Source of the DNA: Verrucomicrobiota bacterium
Lineage (GTDB): Bacteria > Verrucomicrobiota > Verrucomicrobiia > Limisphaerales > JACRJY01
Assembly: GCA_016235585.1 (NCBI GenBank)
Contig: JACRJY010000066.1
Coordinates: 1 to 34,514 of the forward strand
Direction: 5' to 3'
DNA: 34,514 nucleotides
Shown: in pieces, positions 8,361 to 16,285 of the stretch
How positions within the stretch are numbered: the stretch's first letter is position 1
Layout: each line of letters starts with the position of its first letter
Made by a program: the position numbers and the translations under genes
The notes under the pieces: model-generated
Seen by the model: the letters and a program-made list of their open reading frames with translations, nothing else
Told to the model about the DNA's origin: nothing
The model's database searches: none

Positions 8361-9950
8361 GTGAACACTCTCGATATTATTCAGTCCCGCCGCGCTGGCC
8401 GCGCCTTGGTTTTCATCGCGCTCTTCTGCGCCGCCTCGGCCCGCGCCGACGTAAAGCTGCCCGCCGTTTTTTCCGACCGCATGGTGTTGCAGGCGGCCGC
8501 CGCCGTGGCGGTGTGGGGCTGGGCCGAGGCGGGCGAAGCGGTGACGGTGTCAATCTCCGGCCAGTCCATAAGCACGCGGGCCGGGGCCGACGGCAGGTGG
8601 AAGGTGAAGCTCGACAAGCTGAAGCCGTCGGGCGAATCCCAGACGCTGACGGTGAAGGGGAAAAACTCGCTCACGGTGAAGGACGTGCTCATCGGCGAAG
8701 TCTGGCTCGCATCCGGGCAGTCAAACATGGAGATGCAGCTCAAGGGCCTGCACGGCGCGGTGGATCGTGCGGACGAGGAAATCGCGGCGGCGAAGTTCCC
8801 GCAGATTCGGATGTTCGTTCACGACACGCCCTTCGACATCTACGCGCTCGCCGTCCCGCCGTCGGAGCCGCTCGTGGACCGGCCGGGCCAATGGCGGGTG
8901 TGCTCGCCGCAGACGGCGGCGGAGTTTTCCGCCATCGGCTATTTTTTCGCGCGCGATTTGCACCGGCAGCTCGGCGTGCCGGTCGGCATCTTGAGCGCTC
9001 CGGTCGGCGGCACGCCAATCGAGGCTTGGGCGACTCTTGAAGCGCAGCAGGCCGTGCCAGCGTTCAGGCTGTTGCTCGACGACTGGCAGAAACGGACGGC
9101 GAACTTCGAGCCGGAGCGCGAGCAGAAAGATTTTCTGGATAAGAAAAGGGTCTGGCTGAAGCAGCGCGCCGTCGCGACCAAGAAAGGCGAGACCGCGCCC
9201 AAAGCGCCGTCGCCATACAAGAATCTCCAGGTGATGCGGCCCGGCGGCTTGTTCAACGGCGTCATCGCGCCGCTCGCGCCCTACACGATTCGCGGCTGCA
9301 TCTGGTATCAGGGCGAGCGCAATGCCGCGGGGCCGTTCTCGGGGCTTTACGGCGCGCAGTTGCGCACGCTCATCGCCGACTGGCGCGTGCGCTGGGGCGA
9401 CGAGTTTTATTTCGCGTGGTTCCAATTGCCGCGATTCGGAAAAGAGCAGCGGCTGCCGAGCGAACCCACCGGCTGGGGCGTCGCCGTCCGCGACGAAATG
9501 CGCAAGACGCTCTCGGTCCCTCACACCGGCATGGCGATCACGATTGATCTCGGCGGCGAAAAGGACGGCCACCCGACGAACAAGGCCGATTTCGCCGCGC
9601 GCCTTTCGCCGTTGGTGCTCCACGATGTTTATGCCAAGAACATCCCCATCCGATCCGGCCCGCTCTTCCGCACCGCGCAGCGCGACGGCGACAAAATGGT
9701 GCTGACCTTCGACCACGCGAGCGGGATCAAAGCCCCGGCGGGCGAGCTTCAAGGCTTCGCCATCGCCGGCAGCGACCAGAAGTTCGTCTGGGCCAGGGCG
9801 CGGATTGACGGCGGAAAAGTCGTCCTCTGGAGCGAATCGGTGCAAGAACCTGCCGCCGTGCGTTACGGCTGGGCGGCAAATCCCAAGTGCAATCTCATCA
9901 ACGGCGCAGGCTTGCCAGCGTCGCCGTTTCGGACTGATGATTGGAAATAG
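8361..9950 (+). CDS. Sialate O-acetylesterase-family (SASA) exported esterase
   Basis: A 529-residue exported esterase. A signal peptide (about 1-29) is followed by KLPAVFSDRMVLQ and a small beta domain typical of these proteins. Then come the SGNH-type blocks: ASGQSNMEM (118-125, nucleophile Ser121), SAPVGGTPIEAW (212-223), the IWYQGERNA signature, and DGHPTNKADFA supplying the catalytic Asp/His. Family members remove O-acetyl groups from sialic acids or from plant and algal polysaccharides. Beside three sialidases, de-acetylation that lets sialidases reach their bond is a natural role, but xylan or other acetyl substrates are equally possible. The start is GTG at 8361, eight bases after the preceding stop; no good ribosome-binding site is visible, so the start is tentative. 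Confidence 0.88.
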   Translation: MNTLDIIQSRRAGRALVFIALFCAASARADVKLPAVFSDRMVLQAAAAVAVWGWAEAGEAVTVSISGQSISTRAGADGRWKVKLDKLKPSGESQTLTVKGKNSLTVKDVLIGEVWLASGQSNMEMQLKGLHGAVDRADEEIAAAKFPQIRMFVHDTPFDIYALAVPPSEPLVDRPGQWRVCSPQTAAEFSAIGYFFARDLHRQLGVPVGILSAPVGGTPIEAWATLEAQQAVPAFRLLLDDWQKRTANFEPEREQKDFLDKKRVWLKQRAVATKKGETAPKAPSPYKNLQVMRPGGLFNGVIAPLAPYTIRGCIWYQGERNAAGPFSGLYGAQLRTLIADWRVRWGDEFYFAWFQLPRFGKEQRLPSEPTGWGVAVRDEMRKTLSVPHTGMAITIDLGGEKDGHPTNKADFAARLSPLVLHDVYAKNIPIRSGPLFRTAQRDGDKMVLTFDHASGIKAPAGELQGFAIAGSDQKFVWARARIDGGKVVLWSESVQEPAAVRYGWAANPKCNLINGAGLPASPFRTDDWK

Positions 9951-9978
9951 ATTTCACCGCCGCGCAAACATATTACCA

Positions 9979-10737
9979 ATGAACCCTCAACGCACCCTCA
10001 CCCACTCCGACCTCCTCCAACTCAAACGCTGGAACACGCCGACCATCTACAACGGCTGGGAGCAGATCACCAAACGCAACCCCGCCGCCGACGCGTTCAA
10101 CCTCGAGGAGACGCGCGACTTCATGCCGCAGATGGGGCCGATGGTCGGCTACGCGGTCACCGTCGTCATCGAGCCGAGCAACAAGAAGCATCGTGAGACG
10201 AATCTGAACGGCTGGGCTGAATATCGCCGCTACATCGCGAGCGTGCCGGGGCCGAAGATCGTGGTCGTGCAGGATCTCGACAAACCGCGCGTCGTCGGCT
10301 CGTTGTGGGGCGAGGTCAGCAGCAACATGCACCGCTCGCTCGGTTGCGTCGGCACCATCGCCGACGGCGCGATTCGCGATCTTGATGAGATGACCAACGC
10401 CGGGTTCAAGGCGCTTGCGCGGCGGCTCTGCGTCGGCCATGCGTTCGTCGCGCCGGTGCGGTTCGGCTGCGAGGTCGAAGTGTTCGGACGCAAGGTCGCG
10501 CCCGGCGATTTGATTCACGCGGACAAGCACGGTTTCCTCGTCATCGCGCCCGAGGAGCAAGCCGGCATCCTTGAAGCCGCGCGGTTCATGGACAGCAACG
10601 AGTGCAACACCGTCATCCCCGCCGCGCGCGACACGGCGGGCCGGAGCAGCGAGGAAGTGCTCGCGAACCTCGACCACGCCGTCGCCCAGTTCAGCCAGAA
10701 CGTGAAGGCGAAATTCAAACGCGAGGGTGAATGGTGA
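9979..10737 (+). CDS. RraA-family protein (class II pyruvate aldolase-like)
   Basis: A 252-residue cytoplasmic protein of the RraA/HMG-aldolase family. Key family pieces are GSLWGEV (107-113) and IADGAIRDLDEM (127-137), where the Asp-Gly...Arg-Asp pattern binds substrate and metal. VAPGDLIHAD follows and is also typical. Relatives include 4-hydroxy-4-methyl-2-oxoglutarate and 4-carboxy-4-hydroxy-2-oxoadipate aldolases as well as many uncharacterised members of sugar-acid clusters. Nearby sit a mandelate-racemase-type dehydratase (11799-13010) and dehydrogenases, so cleavage of a 2-keto-3-deoxy sugar acid to pyruvate and an aldehyde is a reasonable but untested role. It could stand in for the missing NanA-type lyase. 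The ATG at 9979 is the first plausible start, 28 bases after the previous gene. Confidence 0.85.
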   Translation: MNPQRTLTHSDLLQLKRWNTPTIYNGWEQITKRNPAADAFNLEETRDFMPQMGPMVGYAVTVVIEPSNKKHRETNLNGWAEYRRYIASVPGPKIVVVQDLDKPRVVGSLWGEVSSNMHRSLGCVGTIADGAIRDLDEMTNAGFKALARRLCVGHAFVAPVRFGCEVEVFGRKVAPGDLIHADKHGFLVIAPEEQAGILEAARFMDSNECNTVIPAARDTAGRSSEEVLANLDHAVAQFSQNVKAKFKREGEW

Positions 10738-10751
10738 AATCAATTCTGGCA

Positions 10752-10817
10752 GCAGCCGGCGTGAGGAGGCTCACTTTTTTCATGGTGAGGAATTCGGAGC
10801 CTCCTTACGTCGGCTGC
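10752..10817. repeat. Imperfect palindromic repeat (GCAGCC...AGGAGGCTC arms)
   Basis: Two 21-nt arms (10752-10772 and 10797-10817) are reverse complements with two mismatches, separated by 24 nt. The element fills most of the gap between the RraA-like gene and the next hydrolase, ending 17 bases before its start codon. Such hairpin-forming elements often recur across verrucomicrobial genomes; copy number cannot be judged here. Confidence 0.75.
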
Positions 10818-10834
10818 CACCTGCGAAGGAAAGC

Positions 10835-11650
10835 ATGAGCCGCCTCGCCCTTCTCCTCACGCTGACCGTGGTCGCGGCGTGCTCCGCCGCCGAGCCGATC
10901 GAGGTGCTCGCGACCAAGAGCGGCCTGCGCTTCGGCATCTGGCCGAAGCGACCGGAGAAGCCCGCGCCCACGATGTTCGTCCTCTCCGGCAAACTGGAGG
11001 ACACGCTTGGCTCCACCTACTTCCGCCAGGCCGGCGAGTTTCTCGCAAAGGACGGCTGGCTGCTCGTCTCGGTGGACTTGCCCTCGCACGGACAGGAGAT
11101 GCGGCCCAAAGGCGACAGCGGCCTCGGCGGCTGGCGCGCGCGCATCAACAACGGCGAGGATCCGGTGGCGGACGTGACGGGCCGTTTGAGCAGGGTGCTG
11201 GATCATCTGCTGACGGAGAAGCTCGCTGATTCCGAGCGCATCGCGGCGCTCGGCACGTCGCGCGGGGGATTCGTGGCGTTCCATTTCGCGGCGGCGGACA
11301 AGCGGGTTAAGTGCGCGGCGGGCTTTGCGCCGGTCACGGACCTCGCGGCGCTCTCGGAATTTCGCTTCGCAGAGACGAATGCGCTCGTGCAACGCCTCGC
11401 ACTCGAACGCCACGCCGACGCGCTCGCCGGCCGCGCGTTGTGGCTGGTCATCGGTGATCGCGACGCGCGCGTGAGCACGGACGCGGCGATTCGTTTCGCG
11501 CGGCACGTCACGGCGGTGTCGCTGGAGAAAAAGCTGCCGGCGCTGGTGGAGTTGCACGTTGTCTCCGAGCCGAAGGGCCATACGGTTCCTGCCGGCTATG
11601 CGGAGAAGGCGGCGGAGTGGTTCAGGAAACAATTTCCAGAGAAGCGATGA
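10835..11650 (+). CDS. Alpha/beta hydrolase, possible lipoprotein
   Basis: A 271-residue alpha/beta hydrolase. The nucleophile elbow is GTSRGG (140-145, Ser142). The acid is Asp208 or Asp210 in VIGDRDARV, and His249 in PKGHT completes the triad. The leader ends in V-A-A-C (13-16), which fits a lipoprotein cleavage site, so the enzyme may be anchored in a membrane. This is a short-lipobox inference. The ATG at 10835 has a convincing purine-rich site (GAAGGA) nine bases upstream and is preferred to any start within the preceding palindrome. In context it probably removes acyl or acetyl groups from the glycan or its fragments. The exact ester is unknown. Confidence 0.85.
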   Translation: MSRLALLLTLTVVAACSAAEPIEVLATKSGLRFGIWPKRPEKPAPTMFVLSGKLEDTLGSTYFRQAGEFLAKDGWLLVSVDLPSHGQEMRPKGDSGLGGWRARINNGEDPVADVTGRLSRVLDHLLTEKLADSERIAALGTSRGGFVAFHFAAADKRVKCAAGFAPVTDLAALSEFRFAETNALVQRLALERHADALAGRALWLVIGDRDARVSTDAAIRFARHVTAVSLEKKLPALVELHVVSEPKGHTVPAGYAEKAAEWFRKQFPEKR

Positions 11651-11675
11651 CCTTGTTGCCCTGTGCCTCGGAATG

Positions 11676-11774
11676 CGCGCCAGCGTCTTGGAGTGCGGCG
11701 GCCCTCCGCCGCTTTTGCACGCCGCGCCGACCCAAAAGCGCCAGAGGACTGGCGCAGTCCAAGACGCTCGCGCG
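11676..11774. repeat. Imperfect palindromic repeat (AGCGTCTTGGA arms)
   Basis: Arms of 22 nt (11676-11697 and 11753-11774) are reverse complements with two mismatches and flank a GC-rich centre with its own CGGCGG/CCGCCG and CTTTTG/CAAAAG pairings. The element lies wholly between the alpha/beta hydrolase stop and the dehydratase start. It shares no obvious sequence with the other palindromes here. Confidence 0.75.
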
Positions 11775-11798
11775 TGTCCAAGTGCGGCACTCCCTTCC

Positions 11799-13010
11799 AT
11801 GAAAATCACCGATGTCCGCACCATCCTGCTGACCGGCCCCTACAGCAACGATCCCTACATCTGCGCGTCGCGGCCGCGGCGGAGCGCGGCGTTCATCGAG
11901 ATTCACACGGATGGCGGACTGACCGGCTGGGGCGAAACGTATGCGGGATATTTTTTCCCCGAGTCGGTGCCGGGCGTGGTGGAGTTTTTCAAACCGATCC
12001 TTGTCGGGCAATCGCCGGACGACGTGGAGGTGCTGTGGCAGCGGATGTATCGCTGCGGGAATTACTGGTGCCGCGTCGGGCTGGGCGTCGCGATCATGAA
12101 TGGCATCGAGGCCGCGCTTTGGGATCTGCGCGGGAAGATGCACGGCGTGCCGGTGCATCAACTGCTCGGCGGGTGCAAGCACGCGCGCCTGCCCTGTTAC
12201 GCCTCGGGCGGGCCGAGCAATTATCCGAAGGACCAGCTTGCGGCGAAGCTCGACTTCTATCTCGGCCTCGGCTTTCGCGGCGTGAAAATCGCCACCGGCT
12301 CGCTGACGAAGGGACGCGGCTGGCACATGCCGCTCGACCCGAAGGAGGCGGCGGACTTCGAGGCGGACAAGCTGACGTTCGCGCGCGCCCACGTCGGCAA
12401 GGACGTGCGCCTGATGCTCGACGGTCACATGGGCAACAACCCCGACACAACGTGGTCGCTCGGAACCGCGCGCGCGGTGATGAAGGCGGTCGAGCCGTTC
12501 AATTTGTTTTTCTTCGAGGAGCCGCTGCACTACACCGACCCGTGGGGATATGCGGAGTTGTGCCGCGAGACCACGGTGCCCATCGCCGGCGGCGAGGTGC
12601 TGACGGCGGCCTACGAATGGCGCGTGTTCGCCGAGGCGAATGCGTTCGACATCGGCCAGCCCGACGCGGCCTACACTGGCGGCCTTGGCGAGTTCATGCG
12701 CGTGGCGGCGATGATGGAGAAGCGCGGACGCAAGGTGGCCACGCACGCGGCCGGCGCGGGCGGGGCGTTGATGCAGAACCTCCATTGCGGCTTCGCGTGC
12801 GCGAACACGGTCATCTGCGAAATCCTCCCCGCGCTCGGCGGCATCCATCTCGACATCGCGCGCGACTTCCATTTTGAAAATGGCGACGTGCTGCCGCCGC
12901 AACTACCCGGCCTCGGCATCACGCTCACCGATGACATCAAGAACCGCTATCCGTTCGTGCCCGGCAGCGGCGAGTTCAACAGCGTGCCGGGCAAGGTGCT
13001 GGTGGATTGA
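11799..13010 (+). CDS. Mandelate racemase/muconate lactonizing enzyme family, probable sugar-acid dehydratase
   Basis: A 403-residue enolase-superfamily enzyme. The capping domain is at about 1-125 and the barrel follows. Metal ligands fit Asp208 (LMLDGHMGN), Glu240 (FFFEEP) and Glu266 (AGGE). His316 (THAAGAG) with Asp289 (GQPDAAYTGG) gives the His-Asp base dyad of the mandelate-racemase subgroup. Lys163 in GVKI lies where the other base is expected, but the second lysine of the usual K-x-K is absent. Members dehydrate aldonic or uronic-type sugar acids to 2-keto-3-deoxy acids. The RraA-like protein upstream could cleave the product. The ATG at 11799 starts the conserved MKITDVRT; earlier in-frame codons lie in the palindrome and are rejected. 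The substrate cannot be named. Confidence 0.9.
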   Translation: MKITDVRTILLTGPYSNDPYICASRPRRSAAFIEIHTDGGLTGWGETYAGYFFPESVPGVVEFFKPILVGQSPDDVEVLWQRMYRCGNYWCRVGLGVAIMNGIEAALWDLRGKMHGVPVHQLLGGCKHARLPCYASGGPSNYPKDQLAAKLDFYLGLGFRGVKIATGSLTKGRGWHMPLDPKEAADFEADKLTFARAHVGKDVRLMLDGHMGNNPDTTWSLGTARAVMKAVEPFNLFFFEEPLHYTDPWGYAELCRETTVPIAGGEVLTAAYEWRVFAEANAFDIGQPDAAYTGGLGEFMRVAAMMEKRGRKVATHAAGAGGALMQNLHCGFACANTVICEILPALGGIHLDIARDFHFENGDVLPPQLPGLGITLTDDIKNRYPFVPGSGEFNSVPGKVLVD

Positions 13011-13025
13011 GCATGAGATGGGACA

Positions 13026-13082
13026 TGACAGAAAGAAGGGGACAGAAAAAAGGGTTTTTTTCTGTCAGTGTTCTTTCTGTCA
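13026..13082. repeat. A/T-rich nested palindrome (TGACAGAAAGAA arms)
   Basis: TGACAGAAAGAA (13026-13037) and TTCTTTCTGTCA (13071-13082) are perfect inverses. Inside them GACAGAAAAAA (13041-13051) pairs with TTTTTTCTGTC (13056-13066), leaving a four-base loop. It lies between the dehydratase and the 2-hydroxyacid dehydrogenase. The strong hairpin could attenuate transcription, but the same word order (CTGACAGAAA) suggests a dispersed repeat. Its low GC contrasts sharply with the genes around it. Confidence 0.75.
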
Positions 13083-13117
13083 GCATCGGACGCAGTTGAA
13101 CGAACGGATGACCAACG

Positions 13118-14134
13118 ATGCCGCACATCCTCATTGATATCCGCGTCAAGCCCGAGGCGTTGCACCGGCTCGAAGCGCTGCCGGGCGCGCGCGTGACGTG
13201 CGTCGGGCCGCACTGCGAACCACACGAGTTGCCCGCTGAACTCATCCGCGACGTGGACGCGCTTGTGTGTCTGCTGCCGCCGCAGAATTTCACCGAGATG
13301 CGGACGCTGAAATTCATCCAGCTCTCCTCGGCCGGCTTTGCGCAGCTTTACAAGCTCGACCTCATGCGGCGCGGCGTGCGCGCGTGCAATGCCCGCGGCG
13401 TCTATGACACGGCCATCGCCGAGTGGAGCATCGCGATGATGGTGAACCTCGGGCGCGACTTGCGCGGGATGATCCGCAACCAGGAGCGCGGCCACTGGGA
13501 ACGCGCGCCGCGCTTCGCCAGCGAGATTCGCGGCAGTGTGCTCGGCATCTGGGGCTACGGAGGCATCGGGCGCGAGACAGCGCGGTTGGCGAAGGCGCTT
13601 GGCCTCACCGTTCACGCGCTCACGCGCCGGGGAATCGGGCCACGCGATAATCTCTACCGCGTGCCCGGCACCGGCGACTCCGACGGCAAGCTGCCGGATC
13701 GGGTGTTCACCGCCGGACAGGAAGAGAAGTTTCTGCGCGGCCTGGATTTTCTCGTGCTCGCGATGCCGCACACGCCGGCGAACACCGGCATCATCGGCGA
13801 GCGCGAATTGCACGCGCTCAAGCCCACGGCGTTCCTGCTCAACCCGGCGCGCGGCGCGCTCGTGCGGGAGGCGGCGCTCGTCCGCGCGCTGGAGGAAAGA
13901 TGGTTCGCCGGCGCCGCGCTCGACACGCACTTCCATTATCCGATGCCGCCGGCGCACCCGTTGTGGAGGATGCCGAACGTGATCCTGACCCCGCACATTT
14001 CCGGCTCCGACATGGGGCCGCATTTCCTCGACCGAATGTGGGACATCGTGCTGCACAATGTGAAAAACATTTTCGCCGGCAAACCGCTGTGGAATGAACT
14101 CACGGCGGACGAACTGAATGAGCGCAAACCATGA
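13118..14134 (+). CDS. D-2-hydroxyacid dehydrogenase family protein, atypical active site
   Basis: A 338-residue member of the D-isomer 2-hydroxyacid dehydrogenase family, which interconverts 2-oxo acids and D-2-hydroxy acids. The Rossmann loop is GYGGIG (146-151). After the next strand the sequence is HALTRRG (166-172), with Arg170-Arg171 where NAD-specific enzymes have an Asp, so NADP is favoured. The catalytic Arg245 (NPARGALV) and His293 (LTPHISG) are present. The usual D-V-F-x-x-E-P segment that supplies the catalytic Glu reads LDTHFHYPMP, so that Glu is missing. A cytoplasmic role in reducing a sugar-derived 2-oxo acid fits the neighbouring dehydratase and aldolase-like genes. It overlaps the next gene by ATGA. 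Confidence 0.88.
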   Translation: MPHILIDIRVKPEALHRLEALPGARVTCVGPHCEPHELPAELIRDVDALVCLLPPQNFTEMRTLKFIQLSSAGFAQLYKLDLMRRGVRACNARGVYDTAIAEWSIAMMVNLGRDLRGMIRNQERGHWERAPRFASEIRGSVLGIWGYGGIGRETARLAKALGLTVHALTRRGIGPRDNLYRVPGTGDSDGKLPDRVFTAGQEEKFLRGLDFLVLAMPHTPANTGIIGERELHALKPTAFLLNPARGALVREAALVRALEERWFAGAALDTHFHYPMPPAHPLWRMPNVILTPHISGSDMGPHFLDRMWDIVLHNVKNIFAGKPLWNELTADELNERKP

Positions 14135-15747
14135 AAACCAATAGACGAACTCTCTTCCCCTGCGTCGCGGCTCTCACCGTGACTTTTCTCTGCGCCGCCC
14201 CCGCCGCCGAGCCGAAGCCCGTCCTCGCCAAGGGGCGCACGCTCGTCTTCGCGGACGACCACGACATTCTCTACCGCTCCGGCACGCGGCGCGTGCTGCA
14301 TCCGCCGACCAAGCATCCGCAGAATCCGCTCATCACCGAAGACAAGCCGTGGGAACTGGCCATCGGCTGGGTGAGCGTGCATCGCGACGCAAAGACGGGG
14401 AAATATCAGCTCTGGTATCAGGCCTACGCGGGCAAGCGCGCGCAGTTGAAGACGCACGAGTGCACCGTGGCCTACGCCGAGTCGGACGACGGGATCACGT
14501 TCACCAAGCCCAACCTCGGCCTGTTCGATTTCAACGGCGACAGGAGCAACAACATCGTCCTGATCGGCAGTGGCGTTTATGGCGACCGCTATTGCAACTC
14601 GGTCATCGTGGACGCGGCCGATCCGGATCCCAATCGCCGCTACAAGATGGCGTTCAGCGATTGGTCGGTGGACGACAAGGGCGAGTATTGGGTCGGCATG
14701 CACGTCGCGTTTTCGCCCGACGGCATCCGCTGGACGAAGCATCCCGGGCCGCCGCTTCATCGTTCCTTCTACGGGGCGAAGCAGGTCCAGCCGCCCCTGC
14801 TCGGCGAGAATCCCTACGGCGAAACCAAGCTGCCCGACGGTCGTGTCCGCCGCCGCGCGCTGCTGCCGCTCACGCACTCCGACGCGGCGGATGTGATCTA
14901 CGACCCGAAGCGCAAGGCGTTCGTGATCTACGGCAAGATGTGGATTGACGGCCCGGACGGCGGCATGGGCTGGAAACACGCGATGGGCCGCAGCGAGAGC
15001 AAGGATTTCCTGAACTGGTCCAAGCCGCAGCTCGTCTGCTGGCCCGATGACGAGGACGGCGCGCTCGAATTCCACACGTCGCCGGTGTTCATCCATCGCG
15101 AACGCTACTTCAGCCTGAACCAGATTTTGAACCGTGCGAACCAGGGCATGATGGACGTGGAACTGATGGTGAGCCGCGACGGTTTCGAGTGGGAGCGGCC
15201 GTTTCGCGCGCCGTTCTTCATCCCGCGCAGTCCGGGGGAACAGTTCGACAGCGGCACGATTGTCACGACCGCGAGCTTCATCACCCACGGCAACGAGATG
15301 CGCTTTTACTACGGCGCCTACAGCAGCGGCGCGATTGGCGGCGGCACCAACATCACCGGCGACCAGCAGAAAAGTGGCGTGGGCCTGGCGACCCTGCCGC
15401 TGGATCGTTTCGCCGGCCTCCGCTCCGAGCCGCAGCCGGCGAGCGCGAAGGTGAAATCCCCGCCAAACATCGGCCAGATCACGCTCAAGCCGCTCGACTT
15501 CTACAAGTGCCGCCAGATCACGGTGAACGCGGATGCCTCCAAAGGCGCGGTGCGTGCGGAGTTGCTCACGGCGGACGGCTATCGCGTGCCCGGCTTCACG
15601 AAGGCAGATTCGGCGGCGCTGCGAGGCGACAACCTGCGCCACGTGCTCAAGTGGAAGGGCGGTGGCATCAACAAACTACCCCGCGCGACCTACTTGGTTC
15701 GCCTGCACCTGGAGAGCGCGGAGGCGTTCGCGGTGACGTTCGAGTGA
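14131..15747 (+). CDS. Exported beta-propeller glycosidase-like protein (unassigned family)
   Basis: A 538-residue exported protein (signal peptide about 1-25) that I cannot assign to a numbered family. Residues about 35-420 look like a glycosidase beta-propeller of the GH32/GH43 type. FADDHDILYRSGTRR leads in. Later blades carry GKYQLWYQAYAG, YAESDDGITFTKP, VAFSPDGIRWTKHP, SRSES-type junctions and VSRDGFEWERP. These S-x-D-G-x-x-W elements are the blade ends common to many sugar-acting propellers. A C-terminal domain of roughly 110 residues (LKPLDFYKCRQITVNAD onward) resembles a beta-sandwich. The start overlaps the previous stop as ATGA. Action on the same extracellular glycan as the sialidases is inferred from context only. 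Confidence 0.75.
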   Translation: MKTNRRTLFPCVAALTVTFLCAAPAAEPKPVLAKGRTLVFADDHDILYRSGTRRVLHPPTKHPQNPLITEDKPWELAIGWVSVHRDAKTGKYQLWYQAYAGKRAQLKTHECTVAYAESDDGITFTKPNLGLFDFNGDRSNNIVLIGSGVYGDRYCNSVIVDAADPDPNRRYKMAFSDWSVDDKGEYWVGMHVAFSPDGIRWTKHPGPPLHRSFYGAKQVQPPLLGENPYGETKLPDGRVRRRALLPLTHSDAADVIYDPKRKAFVIYGKMWIDGPDGGMGWKHAMGRSESKDFLNWSKPQLVCWPDDEDGALEFHTSPVFIHRERYFSLNQILNRANQGMMDVELMVSRDGFEWERPFRAPFFIPRSPGEQFDSGTIVTTASFITHGNEMRFYYGAYSSGAIGGGTNITGDQQKSGVGLATLPLDRFAGLRSEPQPASAKVKSPPNIGQITLKPLDFYKCRQITVNADASKGAVRAELLTADGYRVPGFTKADSAALRGDNLRHVLKWKGGGINKLPRATYLVRLHLESAEAFAVTFE

Positions 15748-15762
15748 GCCGCCCGCCCGCCG

Positions 15763-15797
15763 GAATTCCAGCGGGCTGCCGCCGGCGAGTGGAATTC
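15763..15797. repeat. Short palindromic element (GAATTCCA / TGGAATTC)
   Basis: GAATTCCA (15763-15770) and TGGAATTC (15790-15797) are perfect 8-bp inverses around a GC-rich spacer, in the 90-bp gap before the small membrane protein. It could be a truncated dispersed repeat or a chance arrangement. No promoter is evident in the gap. Confidence 0.4.
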
Positions 15798-15837
15798 GAC
15801 GTTGCCGTGGGGTGAATATTATTTCATCCTTCCGGCC

Positions 15838-16269
15838 ATGAATCCAAAACGCCTCGTCATCGCGATTATCGCCGTGTTCCTCGGAATCTGGGTCACGGAC
15901 TTTCTCATCCACGGCCTCTGGCTGCAGGACACCTACAAGGCCACCATGAGCCTGTGGCGGACGGAAAAGGAAATGCAGGGCCACATGGGCTGGCTGATGC
16001 TCGGCCAGTTCCTCGCGGCGGCCACGTTCGTCGTGCTGTGGGCGCGGGGCTTTGCGGAAAAGGCCTGCATCGTCTGCGCGGTGATGTATGGGCTGTTCAT
16101 GGGGCTGTTCCATTCGGCGAACACGCTCATCACCTATGCCGTGCAGCCGCTGCCGGGCGACCTCGCAGTAAAATGGATTGTCGCCGGCGTGGCGCAGGCA
16201 GTGTTGCTGGGGCTGCTGGTGTTCTTTGTCTACAAGCCCGCGCCCAAAGTGAACGGCGCGGCGGAGTGA
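15838..16269 (+). CDS. Small four-helix membrane protein of unknown function
   Basis: A 143-residue integral membrane protein. Hydrophobic segments lie at about 5-25, 50-67, 76-100 and 111-133, so four transmembrane helices are predicted by eye. The first helix carries TDFLIHGLWL, and a polar stretch MSLWRTEKEMQGHMGW follows it. It somewhat resembles small DUF1761-like proteins, but I do not claim that family. It sits between exported glycosidase-like and cytoplasmic dehydrogenase genes, 16 bases before the latter, so it is probably co-transcribed. A transport or membrane-stress role is conceivable; the sequence shows no substrate-binding motif. Confidence 0.75.
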   Translation: MNPKRLVIAIIAVFLGIWVTDFLIHGLWLQDTYKATMSLWRTEKEMQGHMGWLMLGQFLAAATFVVLWARGFAEKACIVCAVMYGLFMGLFHSANTLITYAVQPLPGDLAVKWIVAGVAQAVLLGLLVFFVYKPAPKVNGAAE

Positions 16270-16285
16270 ACGGAACTTTGGAGCG

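Noticed and set aside
9979..10737. Menaquinone methyltransferase for the RraA-like gene
   Set aside because: Older annotations use that name, but there is no methyl-donor site; the Asp-Gly...Arg-Asp pattern is aldolase-like.
10727..10834. Longer N-terminus for the alpha/beta hydrolase
   Set aside because: It would be encoded by the palindromic repeat, whereas ATG 10835 has a good ribosome-binding site and a signal peptide.
11559..11798. Longer N-terminus for the dehydratase
   Set aside because: It is repeat sequence and the tail of the hydrolase gene; MKITDVRT at 11799 is the family start.
13026..13082. Intrinsic terminator splitting the cluster
   Set aside because: The hairpin stem is A/T-rich and the T run is inside the stem, unlike a standard terminator; downstream genes continue in the same direction without a clear new promoter.
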